Shown: positions 40,331-51,749 of the stretch, in pieces | How the letters are laid out: every line of letters begins with the position of its first letter | Position numbering within the stretch: the stretch's first letter is position 1 | NCBI RefSeq assembly: GCF_000346465.2 | Contig: NC_034012.1 | Location: 20,857,567 to 20,921,566 of the forward strand | DNA: 64,000 nucleotides | DNA from: Prunus persica | Lineage: Eukaryota; Streptophyta; Magnoliopsida; Rosales; Rosaceae | Direction: 5' to 3' | Notes under the pieces: model-generated | Told to the model about the DNA's origin: nothing | Seen by the model: the letters and a program-made list of their open reading frames with translations, nothing else | The model's database searches: none | Program-made: the position numbers and the translations under genes

Positions 40331-40559
40331 AAATGGCTAAAACTTTTAAATACACAAACCACTACATTTTAGAACGAACTTCGTACGAACCAGCATTGTC
40401 CAATTTCAGTAACCAATCGATATTGGATTGAGTCCAAAACTTGGGGAATATCATAATATGGTGGGAGGAGTCAATTGGTGGGTTTTGAGTGAAATCCAAT
40501 CTCTATAACTATGCAATACACCAACCACTCCAGTTCATATCGAACTTCTTATGAACCTG

Positions 40560-42520
40560 AATTGTCCAATGTCATTGAGCAATCGATATCAGATTGAGTC
40601 CAAAACTTGGGGAACATCATAATATGGTGGGAGGGGTCATTTGGTGACTTTTGAGTTTAATCCAATGGCTAAAACTATGCAATACACCAACCACTGCATT
40701 TTAGAACGAACTTCTTACGAACCTGAATTGTCCAATTTGATAGACCAATCGATATCGGATTGAGTTCAAAACTTGGGGAACATCATAATATGGTGGGAGG
40801 AGTCATTTGGTGGGTTTTGAGTGAAATCCAATCTCTACAACTATGCAATACACCAACAACCCCATTTCATAATGCACTTCGTATGAACTTGAATTGTCCA
40901 ATTTTCGATATCGGATTTTGTCTTAAACTTGGGGAACATCATAATATGGTGGGAGGAGTCGTTTGGTGACTTTTGAGAGAAATCCAATGGCTAAAACTAC
41001 GCAATACACCAACCACTCCATTTCGTAACGAACTTCGTACGTACTTGAATTGTCCAATTTCATGGACCAATCGATATGTGATTGAGTCCAAAACTTGGGG
41101 AACGTCATAATACGGTGGGAGAAGTCATTTGGTGTGTTTTGAGTGAAGTCCAATCTCTAGAACTATGCAACACACCAACCACTCCATTTCATACCGAACT
41201 TCGTACGAACCTGAATTGTCCAATGAAATGGACCAATCGATATCGGATTGAGTCTAAAACTTGGGGAACATCATAATATGGTGGGAGGAGTCATTTGGTG
41301 GGTTTTGAGTGAAATCCAATCTCTACAACTATGCAATACACCAACAACCCCATTTCATAACGAACTTCGTATGAACTTGAATTGTCCAATTTTCGATATC
41401 GGATTGAGTCCAAAACTTGGGGAACATCATAATATGGTGGGAGGAGTCATTTGGTGACTTTTGAGAGAAATGCAATGGCTAAAACTACGCAATACACCAA
41501 CCACTCCATTTCGTAACGAACTTCGTACGTACTTGAATTGTCTAATTTCGTGGACCAATCGATATGTGATTGAGTCCAAAACTTCGGGAACGTCATAATA
41601 CGGTGGGAGAAGTCATTTGGTGGGTTTTGAGTGAAGTGCAATCTTTAGAACTATGCAATACACCGACCACTCCATTTTATAAAGAACTTCGTTCGAACCT
41701 GAATTGTCGAATGCCAACGACCAATCGATATCGGATTGAGTCCCAAACTTGGGCAACATCATAATATGGTGGGAGGAGTCATTTGGTGAGTTTTGAGTGA
41801 AATCCAATGGCTAAAACTACGCAATACACCAACCACTCCATTTCGTAACGAACTTCGTTCGAACCTGAATTGTCCAATGCCAACGACCAATCGATATCGG
41901 ATTGAGTCCAAAACTTGGGGAACATCATAATATGGTGGGAGGAGTCATTTGGTGGGTTTTGACTGAAATCCAATCTCTATAACCATGCAATACACCAACC
42001 ACTCCATTTCAAAACGAACCTGAATTGTCCAATGTCATGGAGCAATCGATATCGGATTGAGTCCAAAACTTGGGGAACATCATAATATGGTGGGAGGAGT
42101 CATTTGGTGACTTTTGAGTTTAATCCAATGGCTAAAACTATGCAATACACCAACCACTGCATTTTAGAACGAACTTCTTACGAACCTGAATTGTCCAAAT
42201 TTCGATATCAGATTGAGTCCAAAACTTGGGGAACATCATAATATGGTGGGAGGAGTCATTTGGTGGGTTTTGAGTGAAATCCTATCTCTACAACTATGCA
42301 ATACACCAACAACCCCATTTTATAACGAACTTCTTATGAACTTGAATTGTCCAATTTTCGATATCGGATTGAGTCCAAAACTTGGGGATCATCATAATAT
42401 GGTGGGAGGAGTCATTTGGTGGGTTTTGAGTGAAGTGCAATCTTTAGAACTATGCAATACACCAACCACTCCCTGTCATAAAGAACTTCGTTCGAATCTG
42501 GATTTCATGAACCAATCGAT
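40560..42520 (+). repeat. 488-bp trimer family with a 10-bp deletion tag
   Basis: The joint GTCCAATTTTCGATATCGG, lacking about 10 bp of the usual CATGGACCAA, occurs near 40898, 41386 and 42351. The first two are 488 bp apart, which equals three monomers minus 10 bp. Segments 40760-40969 and 41248-41457, and 40959-41153 and 41447-41641, match at the same offset. A further segment near 40571 recurs near 42034 with ACCACTGCATTTTAG. Confidence 0.85.
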
Positions 42521-42998
42521 ATGGGATTGAGTCCAAAACTTGGGGAACATCAAAATATGATGGGAGAAGTTATTTGGTGGGTTCTGAGTGAAATCCAATG
42601 GCTGCAACAATGCAATACACCAACTACTCCATTTCAGAACGAACTTCGTACGAACCTGAATTGTCCAATTTCATGGACCAATCGATATCGAATTGAGTCC
42701 AAAACTTGGGGAACATCATAATATGGTGGGAGGAGTCATTTGGTGACTTTTGAGTGAAATCCAATGGCTAAAACTATGAAATACACCAACCACTCCATTT
42801 CATAATGAACTTCGTATGAACCTGAATTGTCCCATTTCATGGACCAATCGATATCGGATTGAGTTCAAAACTTGGGGAACATCATAATGTGATGGGTTGG
42901 CGTCATTTGGTGAGTTTTGAATGAAATCCAATGGCTAAAACTATGCAATACACCACCCACTCTATTTCATAACGAACTTCGTACGAACCTGAATTGTC

Positions 42999-43003
42999 CA
43001 ATT
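42999..43003. repeat. Target-site duplication of LTR copy C (left arm)
   Basis: CAATT is repeated exactly at 44769-44773. The site falls in the GTCCAATTTCATGG part of the monomer. Confidence 0.9.
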
Positions 43004-44768
43004 TGATAAGGTCATAATTTCACACATTTGCATGCCTTCTTTGCTTTGTAATTTTGTTTAGCTTCTCTTTATTTTGAGTCTCTTACCTATGTTTGTGTGT
43101 TTTGTAGGTTAAGAGAGCAAGGGGATGACATTTGATACAATTCATGCATGTTAAGGGCTGGGTGGCACAAGAGGAATATGAGCTGAAAGACAAAACCAAT
43201 ACAGGTCGGATGTGGAGACATCCTTGATAGAGGTTGTTCCAATGGGTGTCTATTATAACATATCCAAATTGCAGCCCAATTGGATAACTCTGGAGCCCTC
43301 AACACGTCAAAGACTGAACTAAGTTCACAGAAATGTCCTGTTGGCTGCCATCACATTTAATGTGGCTACATCCCTAGAGCCATGTTCTACACATGGGCAG
43401 CCACACATGGGAGTCAAATCAGCTCAGAAGCTCAGAAAGATGAACAAAAGTGAAGCTTTCCATAAAGAAACCATACCAAAGCATGTATTTGGCAGCTGGA
43501 GCAGTTGGCAAGTATGTCAGCTGGAGCAGTTGGCAAGTATGGGAAGCTGGAGCAGTTGGGAGCAGCTAAGAGAGGTGTGCTTCACCAGCCAAAGGAGATG
43601 ACGAAATTGCACTCTATAAATAGAGAGCTGCACACTCATTCAAGAGGAGGGTCAGACACACACATTCACTTCATCCATTACTCTCGTACACACATTCAGA
43701 TTCACCACAAAGAGAGAAGGAAGCTTGGAGCTGTCTTAGGAACTTCCTTGCTGCCATCATCTAGTTCTCTCCTCTCTTTATCCTATCCATGTATTTCTTC
43801 TTTTCTGTATTCATAGTTATGTCTAACTAATCCATTTAGTTAGGGCTTAGGATGAAGCCCTAGTCATGAATATTCAATGTTATGGATGATTTTATAGTTA
43901 ATTGATTTCCTTGCTTTTATTATCAAGTTGTTAATCTCCAGTTTATTATGTGCTTGATGTATGTTTTCTTGGAGTAGCTAACTAGGATTTTATGCATCTA
44001 GCACAGGTTGGGAAGGGGTTTAGTTTCACCAATTCTACTCTCCTTTCACAAGCAACACATGAATGGCCTAAGAATCATTCAAGGAGTTAATAACCATAGG
44101 TTGACTAGGACAGATACCATGTTCTAGGACTTCTGTGATTTTCATATTCGCAAGGAGCTTAATGACTCTTGTATGCTTTATTCTAAGTAGATACCATGCT
44201 TAGGTTGCATATTAGAGATCACGTGTTGTGTAGATACCATGCATAATCACATGCCTTAGGAGAATCATGCATCTTGCACCTAGACACCATAGGCTTGTAT
44301 GCGATAATCCATTGTTGATGAAGCTTGAGTCAATTTCTATGCATTCATAACTTGGATAGGAAAACTAGTGGTGGATTCCAAGGCTCTAACACCTCTCAAT
44401 TATTGTTCCACAATCTGTTAATTGCAGCCAGTGTTTACTTTCGAGCTCTTTCGTTTCGCTTTCTTCTTCTCATTTCAACAACAAAATCCCATTTCAAGTG
44501 CGTGTGTGGCGATAGGATTTGGTCCTGGACCCTGAGTAATTAGCAAGAGGCATTGTTGAATTCGACTTTGCCTTTTAGCTAGTTAGTCAATTTCTTTGTT
44601 CTATGTTTTTCAAGCATTCTAAGTAATTTAACTTGAAACCAAGTTACCATTCTCCATGGGATCGACCTCGTATTTACATAAGCTATACTATAAACGGTTC
44701 GTGCACTTGCGAGAATTAAAGTTAATGTTTTTACTAACTCATTTTAGTTGTTAAGAATAGGCTCAACA
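43004..44768 (+). mobile_element. Solo LTR, family 1 (Athila-like), copy C
   Basis: This 1765-bp insertion runs from TGATAAGG to GGCTCAACA and is flanked by an exact 5-bp target-site duplication, CAATT, at 42999-43003 and 44769-44773. It matches copies A and B but lacks 66 bp (corresponding to 24381-24446 in copy A) at position 43200/43201. It also has an extra 25-bp tandem copy of a TCAGCTGGAGCAGTTGGC-type unit within 43491-43540. The TATA box is at 43614-43623. No internal region is present, so this is a solo LTR. Confidence 0.95.
43614..43623 (+). promoter_or_regulatory. LTR promoter TATA box, copy C
   Basis: CTATAAATAG is at the same relative place as in copies A and B. Confidence 0.7.
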
Positions 44769-47725
44769 CAATTTCATGGACCAATCGATATCGGATTGAG
44801 TCCAAAACTTGGGGAGCATCATCATATGATGGGTTAGAGTCATTTGGTCAGTTTTGAATGAAATCCAATGGCTAAAACTATGCAATACACCACCCACTCA
44901 GTTTCAAAACGAACTTCGTATGAACCTGAATTGTCCAATATCATCGACCAATCGATATCGGATTGAGTCCAAAACTTGGGGAACATCATAATATGGTGGG
45001 AGGAGTCATTTGGTGCTTTTGAGAGAAATCCAATGGCTAAAACTATGAAATACACCAACAATGAACTTCGTACGAACCTGAATTGTCCAATTTCATGGAC
45101 CAATCGATATCGAAATGAGTTCAAAACTTGGGGAACTTCATAATATGATGGGTTGGAGTCATTTGGTGACTTTTGAGTGAAATCCAATGGCTAAAACTAT
45201 GAAATACACCAACCACTCCATTTCATAACGAACTTCGTACGAACCTGAATTGTCCAATTTCAAGGACCAATCGATATCGGATTGACTCAAAAACCTGGGG
45301 AACATCATAATATGGAAGGAGGAGTCATTTGGTGGGTTTTGAGTGAAATCCAATCTCTAGAACTATGCAATAAACCAACCACCCCATTTCACAATGAACT
45401 TCGTACGAACCTGAATTGTCGAATTCGATGGACCAATCGATATCGGATTGAGTCCAAAACTTGGAGAACATCATAATATGGTGGGAGGAGTCATTTGGTG
45501 GGTTTTGAGTGAAGTCCAATCTCTAGAACTATGCAATACAACAACCACTCTATTTCATAACGGACTTCGTACGAACCTGAATTGTCCAATTTCATGGACC
45601 AATCCATATCGGATTGAGTCCAAAACTTGGGGAACATGATAATATGATGGGTTGGAGTCATTTGGTGAGTTTTGAATGAAATCCAATGGCTAAAACTATG
45701 CAATACACCACCCACTCCATTTTATAACGAACTTCGTACGAACTTGATTCGTCCAATGTCATCGACCAATCGATATAGGATTGAGTCCAAAACTTGGGGA
45801 ACATCATGATATGGTGGGAGGAGTCATTTGGTGACTTTTGAGTGAAATCCAATGGCTAAAACTATGAAACACACCAACCACTCCATTTCGTAACGAACTT
45901 CATACGAACCTGAATTGTCCAATTTCATGGACCAATCGATATTGGATTGAGCCCAAAACTTGGGCAACATCATAATATGATGGGTTGGAGTCATTTGGTG
46001 AGTTTTGAATGAAATCCAATGGCTAAAACTATGTAGTACAACACCCAGTCCATTTCATAAGGAACTTCGTACGAACCTGAATTGACCAATTTCATGGACC
46101 AATCGATATCGGATTGAGTCCAAAACATGGGGAACATCAGAATTGGTGACTTTTGAGTGAAATCCAATGGCTAAAACAATGAAATACACAGACCACTCCC
46201 TTTCATAACAAACTTCGTACGAACATGAATTGTCCAATTTCAGGGACCAATCGATATCGGATGGAGTCCAAAATTTGGGGGACATCATAATATGATGGGA
46301 GGAGTCGTTTGGTGACTTTTGAGTGAAATCCAATGGCTAGAACTATGCAGTACACCAACCACTCCATTTCATAACGAACTTCGTAGAAACCTGAATTGTC
46401 CAATTTCATGGACCAATCGATATCGGATTGAGTCCAACACTTGAGGAACATCATAATATGGTGGGAGTAGTCATTTGGAGTGTTTTTAGTGAAATCCAAT
46501 GGCAAAAACTATGCAATACACCAACCACTCCATTTCACAACGAACTTCGTACGAACTTGAATTGTCCAATCTCATGAACCAGTCGATATCGAATTGAGTT
46601 CAAAACTTGGGGAACATCATAATATGATGGGTTAGAGTCATTTGGTGAGTTTTGAATGAAATCCAATGGCCAAAACTATGAAATAGACCAACCACACCAT
46701 TTCATAATGAACTTCGTACGAACCTGAGTTGTCCAATTTCATGGACCAATCGATATAGGATTCAGTCCAAAACTTGGGGAACATCATAATACGGTGGGAG
46801 GAGTCATGTGGTGGGTTTTGAGTGAAATCCAAACTCTAGAACTATGCAATACACCAACCACTACATTTCATAACGAGATTGTACGAACCTGAATTGTCGA
46901 ATTTCATGGACAAATCGATATCGGATTGAGTCCAACACTTGGGGAACATCGTAATATGGTGGGAGGAGTCATTTGGTGGGTTTTGAGTTAAGTCCAATCT
47001 CTAGAACTATGCAATATACCACCCACTCCATTTCATAACGAACTTCGTACTAACCTGAATTGTCCAATTTGATGGACCAATCGATATCGGATTGAGTCCA
47101 AAACTTGGGGCACATCACAATATAGTGCGAGTAATTTGGGGGGTTTTGAGTGACATCCAATCTCTTGAACTATATAACACAGCAACCACTCCATTTCAGA
47201 ACAAACTTCATATGAACCTGAATTGTCCGATTTCGGATTGAGTCCCAAATTTGGGGAACATCATAATATAGTGGGAGGAGTCATTTGGTGGGGTTTGAGT
47301 GAAATCCAATCTCTAGAACTATATAACACACCAACCACTGCATTTCAGAACGAACTTCGTACTAACCTGAATTGTCCAATTTGATGGACCAATCGATATC
47401 GGATTGAGTCCAAAACTTGGGGAACATCATAATATGGTGGGAGGAGTCATTTGGTGGGTTTTGAGTGAAATTCAATCTCTACAACTACGCAATACAACAG
47501 CCACTCCATTTCATAATAAACTTCGTACGAACCTGAATTGTCCAATTTCATGGACCAATCAATATCAGATTGAGTCCAAAACTTGGAGAACATCATAATA
47601 TGGTGGGAGGAGTCATTTGGTGGGTTTTGAGTGAAATCCAATCTCTACAACTATGCAATACACCAACCACTCTATTTCACAACGAACTTCGTACGAACCT
47701 GAATTGTCCAATTTCATGGACCAAT
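44769..47725 (+). repeat. 166-bp satellite array, block 4
   Basis: The satellite resumes in phase after copy C and continues to the family 2 LTR. Many monomers here share GATGGGTTGGAGTCATTTGGTG and CCACCCACTCC, a local subtype. Partial monomers include a deletion near 45058 (CACCAACAATGAACTTCG) and one near 46139 (CATCAGAATTGGTGACTTTTG). Confidence 0.96.
47721..47725. repeat. Target-site duplication of family 2 LTR (left arm)
   Basis: CCAAT is repeated exactly at 49090-49094. Joining the flanks restores the normal monomer sequence GACCAATCGATATCGG. Confidence 0.93.
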
Positions 47726-49089
47726 TGATAACTCATATATTTATACATTTATACCATCCATTTCTAGTATATTTGTGATGTTTTTGAGTTAAACTTGTTG
47801 TGTTTTATCCTATTTTGTGTTAGTATGCAGTTGCATATACTTTAGGATCAAGTTGAAGGCAAAAGAAATGAAAACATGCCATTTTTGGAGCTGACCCTTA
47901 TTCAAACGTGGAAACAAGTTTCGTGACCTGTTTTGAAGTCCAAATAAAGAATGCAAGGCGAACCTGGCTTGTTTGAAGACTAAGAGCAGAATGGGAAAGC
48001 AATAGGGATTTCTAGCCTGATTTGGAGGTGCCAAATAAGGCAAAAACGTGCAAAATAAAGGCTGATTCGTTGGGATATCTTTGGAACATCTTGCAGCCTT
48101 GTTTACCCCATAAAAACTTGCCTTTTAGCCACTTTTAAAACCCCTATTTATTTTGGACGAATTTCACAACCCTAGAGCTGTCTTCTTGGTTATTCTCTCC
48201 TTTCATGCACACTAAAACCCTAGCCGTCCATATAATTCCACCATCAGGACTCAGCGCAAGAGGCGGTTCTTGGAGAAGTTCAACATCAGAATTGGTTCAA
48301 GGGTTTCCTCTCATGAATTTATTTTCACTCATGTTGTTTATTTTTGTTTTAATCTCTTTGAACATGATGTGTAACTAAATTCATAGCTAGGGATTTCGAT
48401 GTAGCCTTGCAACATTGATCCATGTTTCTAAGTTAAAGTATTCAGTTCATCAATCTGTTTCTTGTTTCATTCACTGAATCTATTGTTCAATTTGTTTGTC
48501 AATTTTAATGTTTGATCACCATTAGAGTCGCCTACAGATTATCTAGACAAGGTTATAGTAAACATCATACTTAATCTTGTTAGACATGTGAATGAATGAA
48601 GAGAATGCTATGCAAACATCATGCTGTGTATTTTCTTTGGTTCTTTAACGTTTTCTTGCATGCTAATGACGCTTAACTTGGAACCAAAGTTGAACATCCC
48701 AACTAGGTTGCAGATTAGGAGAATTTGATCAAAACCACACATCATATGGCCGATCATATATATGTAAAACGAACTCTGGAAACAGGTTGGTAGTTGAGTA
48801 CGGTTTAATTTTATAAACATGGAATTAGTTTTGCAATGGTGAATTCGAAATCCCTAGTCTCATCCCTATTCTTTCTACATCAATATATTAATCACTACTA
48901 CCTTCTTCTTGCATTTTAAGTTATTTTTCATTTACAACACAAAAACTACTTCCAAATTGTCACTTTCATTTTTATCTAGGGTTCTTTCAAAACTAGTAAT
49001 TTATAGAGGTCCAATCGGTCCCTGTGGTTCGACCCCTTTACTTGTACCATTATACTAACCATATATTGGCACTTGGAAGGAACACAACA
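47726..49089 (+). mobile_element. Solo LTR, family 2 (probable Ty3/gypsy)
   Basis: This 1364-bp insertion starts TGATAACTCATATATTT and ends GGAACACAACA, and is flanked by an exact 5-bp target-site duplication, CCAAT (47721-47725 and 49090-49094). It shares no obvious sequence with family 1 apart from the general plan. The 3' part, CCCTGTGGTTCGACCCC at about 49020-49036, resembles the ends of Ty3/gypsy LTRs from memory, so the superfamily call is inference. Strand is assigned from that tail. No open frame of note and no internal region are present, so this is a solo LTR. Confidence 0.9.
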
Positions 49090-50167
49090 CCAATCGATAT
49101 CGGATTGAGTCCAAAACTTGGGGAACATCATAATTTAGCGGGAGGAGTCATTTGGTGGGTTTTCAATGAAATCTAATCTCTAGAACTATGCAATACACCA
49201 ACCACTCCATTTCAGAACGTACTTCGTACGAACCTAAATTGTCCGATTTCAGGGACGAATCAGTATCTAATTGAGTCCAAAACTTGGGGAACAACGTAAT
49301 ATTTTGACAGGAGTCATTTGGTGGCTTTTGACTGAAATCCAATTGCCAAAACTACGCAATACACCAACCCATTAGAGAACGAACTTCGTACGAACATGAA
49401 TAGTCCAATTTCTTGGACAATCGATGTCAGATTGAGTCCAAAACTTGGAGAACATCATAATATGGTGGGCGGTGTCATATGGTGAGTTTTGAGTGAAATT
49501 CAATGCCTAAAACCATGCAATACACCAACCACTGAATTTCAGAATGAACTTCATACGAACCCAAATTGTCTGATTTCGTGGACAAATCGATATAGGATTG
49601 AGTCCAAAACTTGGGGAACATCATAATGTTGTGGGAGGAGTCATTTTGTAAGTTTTCAGTGAAATCCAATGGGTAAAATAATACAATACACCAACCACTC
49701 CATTTCAAAACGAACTTCGTACGAACCTGAATGGTCCGATTTCAAGGACTAATCAAAATCGGATTGAGTCCAAAACTTGGGGAACATCATAATGTTGTGG
49801 GAGGAGTCATTTCGTGAGTTTTAGGTGAAATCCAAAGCCTAAAACTATGGAATACACCAACCACTCCATTTCAGAACGAACTTCATATGAACCTGAATTG
49901 TCTGATTTCATGCACGAACCGATATCGGATTGAGTCCAAAACTTGAGGAACATGATAATATGGTGGGAGGACTCATTTGGTGAGTTTTGAGTGAAATCCA
50001 ATGGCTAAAACTATGCAATACACCAACCACTCCATTTCATAACGAACTTCAGATGAACCTGAATTGTCTAATTTCATGGACCAATCGATATCGGATTGAG
50101 TCCAAAACTTGGGGAACATCATAATATAGTGGGAGGAGTCATTTGGTGGGTTTTCAGTGAAATCCAA
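49090..50167 (+). repeat. 166-bp satellite array, block 5
   Basis: About 6.5 monomers lie between the family 2 LTR and the fragment at 50168. One monomer (49370-49410) belongs to the ATTAGAGAACGAAC / CATGAATAGTCC / TTTCTTGG subfamily found elsewhere in blocks 1 and 3. Confidence 0.95.
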
Positions 50168-50838
50168 CCATCAGCTAGAATACATGAAAAGGATGGAAAA
50201 ACATACCAAATTCGAAGAAAATGGTGGTCGGATGTGTCCGAACTTGCTCCACGTAATTCCGTGAAAAACTGTCCAAACCGCCCTATTTCGTGGCGGTTTC
50301 TGGTGACCACGAAGGCGGACTGAGGGTGAGATGGGCTGGGACTGGAATAGGGAAGTGTGATGGTTCTAACGAGACTGGTCTTCCTTCAATTGGTGGCCGG
50401 AGTTAAGAGATATCACCTTTGGAAGTCAGCTGGTGAAGCTGCCAAACTGCCGAAAATCTGGGTTTTTAAAAAACAAAACTTCGAATTATTTACGGTTATG
50501 CCACTGAACTTCTTTTAATCATCATTTCTTCATTACAATCCCGATTCGAGTCCACTACGTGTCTACGGACTCGTTTCGACGTGCTCTACGCAATGGTCAA
50601 ATCGAAATTTCTAAATTCCTTCCTGAACTTAAAATTTCTCAAAAACCTTAATTAATTCAAATCCTTTTTTTTTTTAAGGTTTATTTAAATCCTTTTTCGG
50701 ACCGAGATGTAACAATTTTACCAAATTCTCCCCGGTCAACAAGTCACCATTTTCTCTAATAATTTATTATTGGGGCAAAATTATCATTTCTCAGAATAAA
50801 TTAATAACTAAAAATTAATTTAGGAACGGGTTGTTACA
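50168..50838 (-). mobile_element. Unidentified LTR-like fragment (671 bp)
   Basis: Non-satellite sequence interrupts a monomer between ATCCAA and AAAACAATGC. Its right end reads ACGGGTTGTTACA, so on the minus strand it begins TGTAACAACCCG, a form typical of LTR starts. The left end has no matching terminus, and no target-site duplication can be found; about five satellite bases are missing. It is therefore probably an LTR truncated at its 3' end. It includes a strong inverted repeat (50275-50299) and a run of about 13 T near 50664. I see no convincing coding frame. Confidence 0.65.
50275..50299. repeat. Inverted repeat with 8-bp arms
   Basis: AAACCGCC (50275-50282) and GGCGGTTT (50292-50299) are perfectly complementary around the 9-nt loop CTATTTCGT. 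The arms are CG-rich in an AT-rich fragment. Confidence 0.85.
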
Positions 50839-50989
50839 AAAACAATGCAATACACCAACCACCCCATTTCTGAACGAACTTCGTACGAACTTGAATTGTC
50901 GAATTTCATGGACCAATCGAAATCAGATTGACTCCAAAACATGGGGAACATCATAATGTTGAATGAGGAGTCATTTGGTGGGTTTTTAG

Positions 50990-51600
50990 TTAGATCCAAT
51001 CTCTAGAACTATACAATACAACAACCACTCCATTTCAGAACGAACTTCGTACGAACCTGAATTGTCCAATTTCAAGGACAAATTGATATCAGATTGAGTC
51101 CAAAACCTGGGGAACATCGTAATGTTGGGGGAGGAGTCATTTTGTGACTTTTGAGTGAAATCCAATGGCCAAAACAATGCAATACACCAACCACTCCATT
51201 TCATAACGAACTTCGTACGAACTTGAATTGTCCGATTTCAGGGACCCATCGATATCGAATTGAGTCCAAAACATGGCGAACATCATAATATTGTGGGAGG
51301 AGTCATTTGGTGGGCTTTGAGTGAAATCCAATCTCTAGAACTACGCAATACACCAACCACACCATTTCAGAACGAACTTCGTACGAACCTGAATTGTCCG
51401 ATTTCATGGTCCAATTGATATCGGATTGAGTCCAAAACTTGGGGAACATCGTAATGTTGGGGGAGGAGTCATTTTGTGACTTTTGAGTGAAATCCAATGG
51501 CCAAAACAATGCAATACACCAACCACTCCATTTCATAACGAACTTCGTACGAACCTGAATTGTCCGATTTTGTAGACCAATCGATATCGGATTGAGTCCA
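50990..51600 (+). repeat. Local dimer higher-order repeat (332 bp)
   Basis: The variant stretch AACATCGTAATGTTGGGGG with CATTTTGTGACTTTTGAG occurs near 51112 and 51444, an exact 332-bp offset. The following GGCCAAAACAATGC is shared too. Confidence 0.85.
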
Positions 51601-51749
51601 AAACTTGGGGAACATCATCATGTTGTGGGAGGAGTCATTTGGTGGGTTTTGAGTGAAATCCAATTGCCAAAACTATGCAATACACCAACCACTCCATTTC
51701 AGAACGAACTTCGTACGACCCTGAACTGTCTGATTTCACGGACCAATCG

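Larger units (their letters stand above)
34509..43003 (+). repeat. 166-bp satellite array, block 3
   Basis: The array resumes at GAGTGAAATCC and runs to LTR copy C. It contains a long-range duplication (about 35000-36180 with 39150-40330) and a 488-bp trimer family at 40560-42520. A single extra T at 38719 (GAACTTTCG) changes the long-range offset from 4150 to 4151 bp. Confidence 0.97.

Noticed and set aside
47810..48820. Small frames of 70-77 codons within the family 2 LTR as possible genes
   Set aside because: They lie wholly within an LTR with exact target-site duplication, and show no recognisable domain.
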